From: Deefgea piscis
Lineage (GTDB): Bacteria > Pseudomonadota > Gammaproteobacteria > Burkholderiales > Chitinibacteraceae
DNA length: 64,000 nucleotides
Reading direction: 5' to 3'
Assembly: GCF_019665785.1 (NCBI RefSeq)
Contig: NZ_CP081149.1
Span: 1,240,001-1,304,000 of the forward strand
The notes under the pieces: model-generated
What the model saw: only the letters and a program-made list of their open reading frames with translations
What the model was told of the DNA's origin: nothing
The model's database searches: none
Translations under genes and position numbers: made by a program
Part shown: piece by piece, positions 60,974 through 64,000 of the stretch
Position numbering within the stretch: position 1 is the stretch's first letter
How the letters are laid out: each line of letters starts with the position of its first letter

Positions 60974-61576
60974 ATGTTCAAATTTGTTCTTCCCGTCGCT
61001 TTGGTATTAGGTTTAGGTGCTTGTGATCAAGGCGCGCAATTGGCGCAGCAAGCCGCTTCATCCGTAGGCGCTATCGTCGGTCAAGAAATTAAAAATCAAG
61101 CCAATGCAGTGATTGACCAAACCGTGGGTGAAGCCAGTGAAGCATTGGCGCCATTTGGTATCAATGCCAGCCAAGTGAGTGGCGCGATTAAAGATAAAGC
61201 CGGTAGCTTAATTAGCCAAGCCATGCCGTCGAATGTGAATTGGACCGGATTAAATGCATTAGCCGGTAAAACGCCCAATGAAATCGGCTTATTTACCGCC
61301 GTAAGTCCGATTGATGCCCAGTTAAATACCTTGCTCGGTGAACAAGCGACAGCGTTTAAAGCGGCGTTAGCCGGTGCCGTGCTCAAAGAAGACAAAGTAT
61401 TGTATTTACTCAGTGATAAGCCAGATCAAGCCACTTGGTTGCTGATTGACACCACCAATCGCAAGCTAGCGGCAGGGCAAATTGTGAATGGACAATTGAA
61501 AAATCATGCTTCTGCAGGCGAAGCGATTCAATTACCGAGTGAAATTACTGCCCTACAAAGTAAATTGCTGAAATAA
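60974..61576 (+). CDS. Hypothetical lipoprotein
   Basis: 200 residues from ATG 60974 with a GGAG site; lipobox LGAC (Cys18). The mature protein is rich in Ala and Gln at first and contains NWTGLNALAGKTPNEIGLFT in the middle. It resembles no family I can name. The in-frame upstream ATG (60944) adds ten residues that do not fit a signal peptide. Ends before a bidirectional terminator. Confidence 0.75.
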   Translation: MFKFVLPVALVLGLGACDQGAQLAQQAASSVGAIVGQEIKNQANAVIDQTVGEASEALAPFGINASQVSGAIKDKAGSLISQAMPSNVNWTGLNALAGKTPNEIGLFTAVSPIDAQLNTLLGEQATAFKAALAGAVLKEDKVLYLLSDKPDQATWLLIDTTNRKLAAGQIVNGQLKNHASAGEAIQLPSEITALQSKLLK

Positions 61577-61596
61577 ACAGCAATCCATAAAAGCCT

Positions 61597-61633
61597 AAAA
61601 AACTGCCGAGTTAAGCCTCGGCAGTTTGTTTTT
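61597..61633. terminator. Bidirectional terminator overlapping the end of the YkgJ gene
   Basis: AAACTGCCGAG and CTCGGCAGTTT around TTAAGC; followed by GTTTTT. The loop holds the stop codon of the minus-strand YkgJ gene. Confidence 0.85.
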
Positions 61634-62057
61634 GTGCGACTGGCAACGTAGGTAATGGCATTAATTGATGCGCTGCTCTGGCGGTTTGGCAGGCTGGATT
61701 AGGTTGACCGGCTTCGTCATACACATAAAATTCACGACAAGTACTAGAGCGCTGGCTGTAAATACTGCAATGACTGCTTTTTCCAACCTCACCTTTAAAG
61801 CTGATGCACGTTACTTGTTGCTGATTGGTGCCTTTCATTGCTGCGTACACTGGCGAGATCATAATGATTTTATCGCTGGGGACGGCAAATTCACTGTCAG
61901 TAAAACTTCCTGCGACTTCTCCGGCGTAAAACGAAACCCGAAAATGATTGCAACACGCACCGCAACTGGCGCAAACATGGGTATTGTTATCGGGCATATC
62001 GATAAAAACTCGGCCGTCTTCTTGCCGTATTTTAATTTGTTGGTCTTGGCTATTCAT
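61611..62057 (-). CDS. YkgJ family cysteine-cluster protein
   Basis: 148 residues of the metal-chelating YkgJ/UPF0153 family. CASCGACCNHFRVSFYAGEV gives the N-terminal cysteine pair, CISFKGEVGKSSHCSIYSQ and STCREFYVY the later cysteines. It probably binds zinc or an iron-sulfur unit. The function is not known. Monocistronic. Confidence 0.88.
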   Translation of the reverse strand: MNSQDQQIKIRQEDGRVFIDMPDNNTHVCASCGACCNHFRVSFYAGEVAGSFTDSEFAVPSDKIIMISPVYAAMKGTNQQQVTCISFKGEVGKSSHCSIYSQRSSTCREFYVYDEAGQPNPACQTARAAHQLMPLPTLPVAQKQTAEA

Positions 62058-62331
62058 GGTGGCTTTATAAGGGTATGACCATCCAGCGCATAATGGCTGT
62101 GGTGTTGCTGATTATACTGTTGTCATGCGTATTCAGGTTGGGTGCTTGAGTTACTAATTGCACGAAATTAGGCAAGCAAAAAAACGCCGCTAATCGCCAT
62201 TGCGCAGTGCAATATCGCTTGCTGATTGGTAAAGGTTTTTTTTTCGACTACAGTTCTATTTAACTTGCTGAGTCAGTTTTTTGGAAGGTTTTGTTGGTTT
62301 ACCACTTAAGCATTGGGAGCACAGCGCCATC

Positions 62332-63504
62332 ATGCCTCAAGTCAATCATCATTATCATAACCCAGTGCTTGAGCACAGCGAAAAGCTCAATCAAAAATTA
62401 GTGCAGCTGCATGATCAAATTTTAGTTCGTATTCCCAATATCGATCGAATTGCCTGCGCTATTTATGAAGAAAAAGAAGACCTACTAAAAACATTTATCA
62501 ATAGTACCCGCAATGGCAAAGCCATTAATAATTATCAATGTAAATTATCCACCAGCTATGAATTAAATTTACTCGCTAAAAATTCAGAATATCGGGCATT
62601 AAGTGAAATATCCGAAACAATTGGTACCGGTACCGCGCATTCTGATTGGCTATTAAAGCAGGGTTATCGTTCATCATTTACCGTACCAATGTATGACGAA
62701 GGGGTTTTTTTAGGGTTTATCTTTTTTGATTCATTACAGCCATCGGCATTTACGACGGCAGTACAGCGCGATTTAATCTTGTATTGTAATTTGATCAATA
62801 TGTTGATTTCAAATGAGCTGGCTATTGTGCGTATTACACTGGCATCGGCGCGTATGGCGCGCGATTTTGCTAATCTACGTGATTTTGAAACTGGTGCACA
62901 TTTAGAAAGAATGGCGCGTTTCTCGCGAATGATAGCCAAAAAAATTGCCGAAAAACATCAATTAAGCGATGAAACCATCGAGCATATTTTTATATTTGCA
63001 CCGCTGCACGATATTGGCAAAATTGGTATTCCTGATCAGGTTTTACTTAAGCCTGGAAAATTGACTAGCGAAGAAAAGCTGATTATGCAAAGCCATGTGC
63101 AAAAAGGCGTTGCCGTGGTGCAAAAAATTATTGGTGATTTTGGTCTGCAGAAACTATCTGATTCGCAAGTACTATTAAATATCGTGCAATGTCATCATGA
63201 ATTTTTAGATGGTAGTGGCTATCCCCAGCAATTAACTGCAAGTGATATTCCAATTGAAGCGCGTATTGTCACGGTAGCGGATATTTTTGACGCTTTAATT
63301 AGCCCGCGCCCTTATAAAGTGGCATGGTCAATGGAAAAAGCATGTGATGAATTAAATCGGATGGTACAAGCAGGGCAACTCGATGCCGATTGCGTTGCGG
63401 CCTTAGTTGAATTAAGCCATGAGTTCAGCGAGATTGCGCTCAATTTTCAAGATGATGTGTTGGCCGATGCGGCGCCAACAATACCGCAATATTCAATGTT
63501 ATGA
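62332..63504 (+). CDS. HD-GYP domain phosphodiesterase with GAF-like sensor
   Basis: 390 residues from ATG 62332. The N-terminal half (about 10-165) looks like a GAF-type sensor domain (FTVPMYDEGVFLGFIFFDSL), and the C-terminal half is HD-GYP: FETGAHLERMARFSRMIA, the HD pair in APLHDIGKIGIPD, QCHHEFLDGSGYP with an intact GYP, and VTVADIFDALISPRPYK. It should hydrolyse cyclic di-GMP, affecting motility or biofilm. A TTG-initiated longer frame from 62281 is less likely. No receiver domain is present. Confidence 0.93.
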   Translation: MPQVNHHYHNPVLEHSEKLNQKLVQLHDQILVRIPNIDRIACAIYEEKEDLLKTFINSTRNGKAINNYQCKLSTSYELNLLAKNSEYRALSEISETIGTGTAHSDWLLKQGYRSSFTVPMYDEGVFLGFIFFDSLQPSAFTTAVQRDLILYCNLINMLISNELAIVRITLASARMARDFANLRDFETGAHLERMARFSRMIAKKIAEKHQLSDETIEHIFIFAPLHDIGKIGIPDQVLLKPGKLTSEEKLIMQSHVQKGVAVVQKIIGDFGLQKLSDSQVLLNIVQCHHEFLDGSGYPQQLTASDIPIEARIVTVADIFDALISPRPYKVAWSMEKACDELNRMVQAGQLDADCVAALVELSHEFSEIALNFQDDVLADAAPTIPQYSML

Positions 63505-63556
63505 TTTTATGCTGAGCCAGCCGGTTGCAGGGCCTGCAACAGGCTGGCGCTGCTAC

Positions 63557-64000
63557 TTAAACTGCGAGCGCTGCGTTTTGTTTTTCGATTAATTGCTGGA
63601 TGCCCAGTTCAGCCAAATCCAGTAATGCATTCATTTCTGCACGACTAAATGCCTCACCTTCGGCTGTGCCTTGGATTTCGATAAACTGGCCTGCTGCCGT
63701 CATCACCACATTCATGTCGGTCTCGCAGCCCGAATCTTCGATGTAATCCAAATCCAGTACTGGCGTCGTACCGACGATCCCCACTGAAATTGCTGCTACC
63801 GATTCACGGATCGGGCTTGAGGCCAGTTTACCCTCGGCTATTAAGCCATTGATCGCATCAGTTAGCGCGACAAATGCACCGGTAATACTCGCCGTGCGTG
63901 TGCCGCCATCGGCTTGAATTACATCGCAATCAATCGTAATTTGGCGCTCGCCCAAAGCTTTTAAGTCGACCACAGCGCGTAATGAACGGCCGATCAGGCG
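63557..64000 (-). CDS. rph: Ribonuclease PH, C-terminal part (cut by window edge)
   Basis: The last 148 codons of the 3'-to-5' phosphorolytic exoribonuclease that trims tRNA 3' ends. [20 protein letters not shown] at the edge, [20 protein letters not shown] (phosphate and active-site region) and [20 protein letters not shown] identify it. The gene continues to the right beyond the window. Confidence 0.96.
   Translation of the reverse strand, partial: RLIGRSLRAVVDLKALGERQITIDCDVIQADGGTRTASITGAFVALTDAINGLIAEGKLASSPIRESVAAISVGIVGTTPVLDLDYIEDSGCETDMNVVMTAAGQFIEIQGTAEGEAFSRAEMNALLDLAELGIQQLIEKQNAALAV

Noticed and set aside
1..64000. tRNA genes, CRISPR arrays, insertion sequences, prophage or integrative elements
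   Set aside because: No TPsiC-type arms, regular direct-repeat arrays, transposase or integrase motifs were seen on either strand by eye; a tRNAscan or profile search could still find weak ones.

Overview
The window looks like chromosomal DNA of a motile Gram-negative betaproteobacterium, most likely order Neisseriales and perhaps a Chitinibacteraceae relative. Evidence is moderate base composition, LPS and outer-membrane genes (lptM, bepA, porin, AcrAB-type pump), hopanoid-type hpnC, and betaproteobacterial families DUF1415, DUF3579, DUF2788 and DUF3149. The placement is inferred from gene content, not from a phylogeny. No prophage, insertion sequence, CRISPR array, tRNA or rRNA was recognised.

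Layout. 1-7271 (minus strand): an AcrAB-type RND pump (acrB runs off the left edge) and a glutamate-dependent acid-resistance cluster gadB - porin - gadC - glsA, in which gadC is split by a frameshift at a run of seven G. 7272-21954: housekeeping and accessory genes (phzF-like, pcnB, folK, panB, panC, a membrane-bound degenerate Mrr-like protein, YitT, PEBP, an isolated flagellin, DUF1415, NlpD-like, folA, ppa, pat). 21955-33817: flagellar rod, hook and hook-associated genes flgBCDEFGHI and flgJKL, with two matching sigma-54 promoter candidates and one sigma-28 candidate. 33876-44917: radA, trxA, rho, rpmE, a GT39-type glycosyltransferase, small membrane proteins, yajQ, ppnP, argG, lysE-type exporter, argF and a fabG-like gene. 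45034-51693: an L,D-transpeptidase and a TPR protein sharing a C-terminal NTF2-like domain, a nuclease/hpnC pair, a ComEA-like protein and a ppiC-bolA-yciI-yciB group. 51926-64000: 4.5S SRP RNA, ansA, smpB, plsY, folB, a Tim44-like protein, two CRP/FNR-type regulators, lptM, cyaY, yqaA, bepA, an FKBP, a YkgJ protein, an HD-GYP protein and rph (cut by the right edge).

The most notable unexplained structure is a family of seven 49-bp intergenic elements (7510, 8728, 16236, 18325, 29206, 44968, 47715). Each has GGTAT and its complement ATACC exactly 42 bp apart, start to start, while the interior is mostly not conserved. They usually lie within a few dozen bases of gene ends. No known repeat class comes to mind. 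Fixed geometry with a free interior suggests a protein-binding or structural element rather than a recent mobile element.

How the genes work together. GlsA makes glutamate from glutamine, GadB consumes a proton while decarboxylating glutamate to GABA, GadC exchanges the two, and the embedded porin may serve outer-membrane passage. The flagellar block has two sigma-54-type start points and a probable FliA start for flgKL. Several short operons are translationally coupled by ATGA or TTGA overlaps (gadC-glsA, hpnC-nuclease, cyaY-yqaA).
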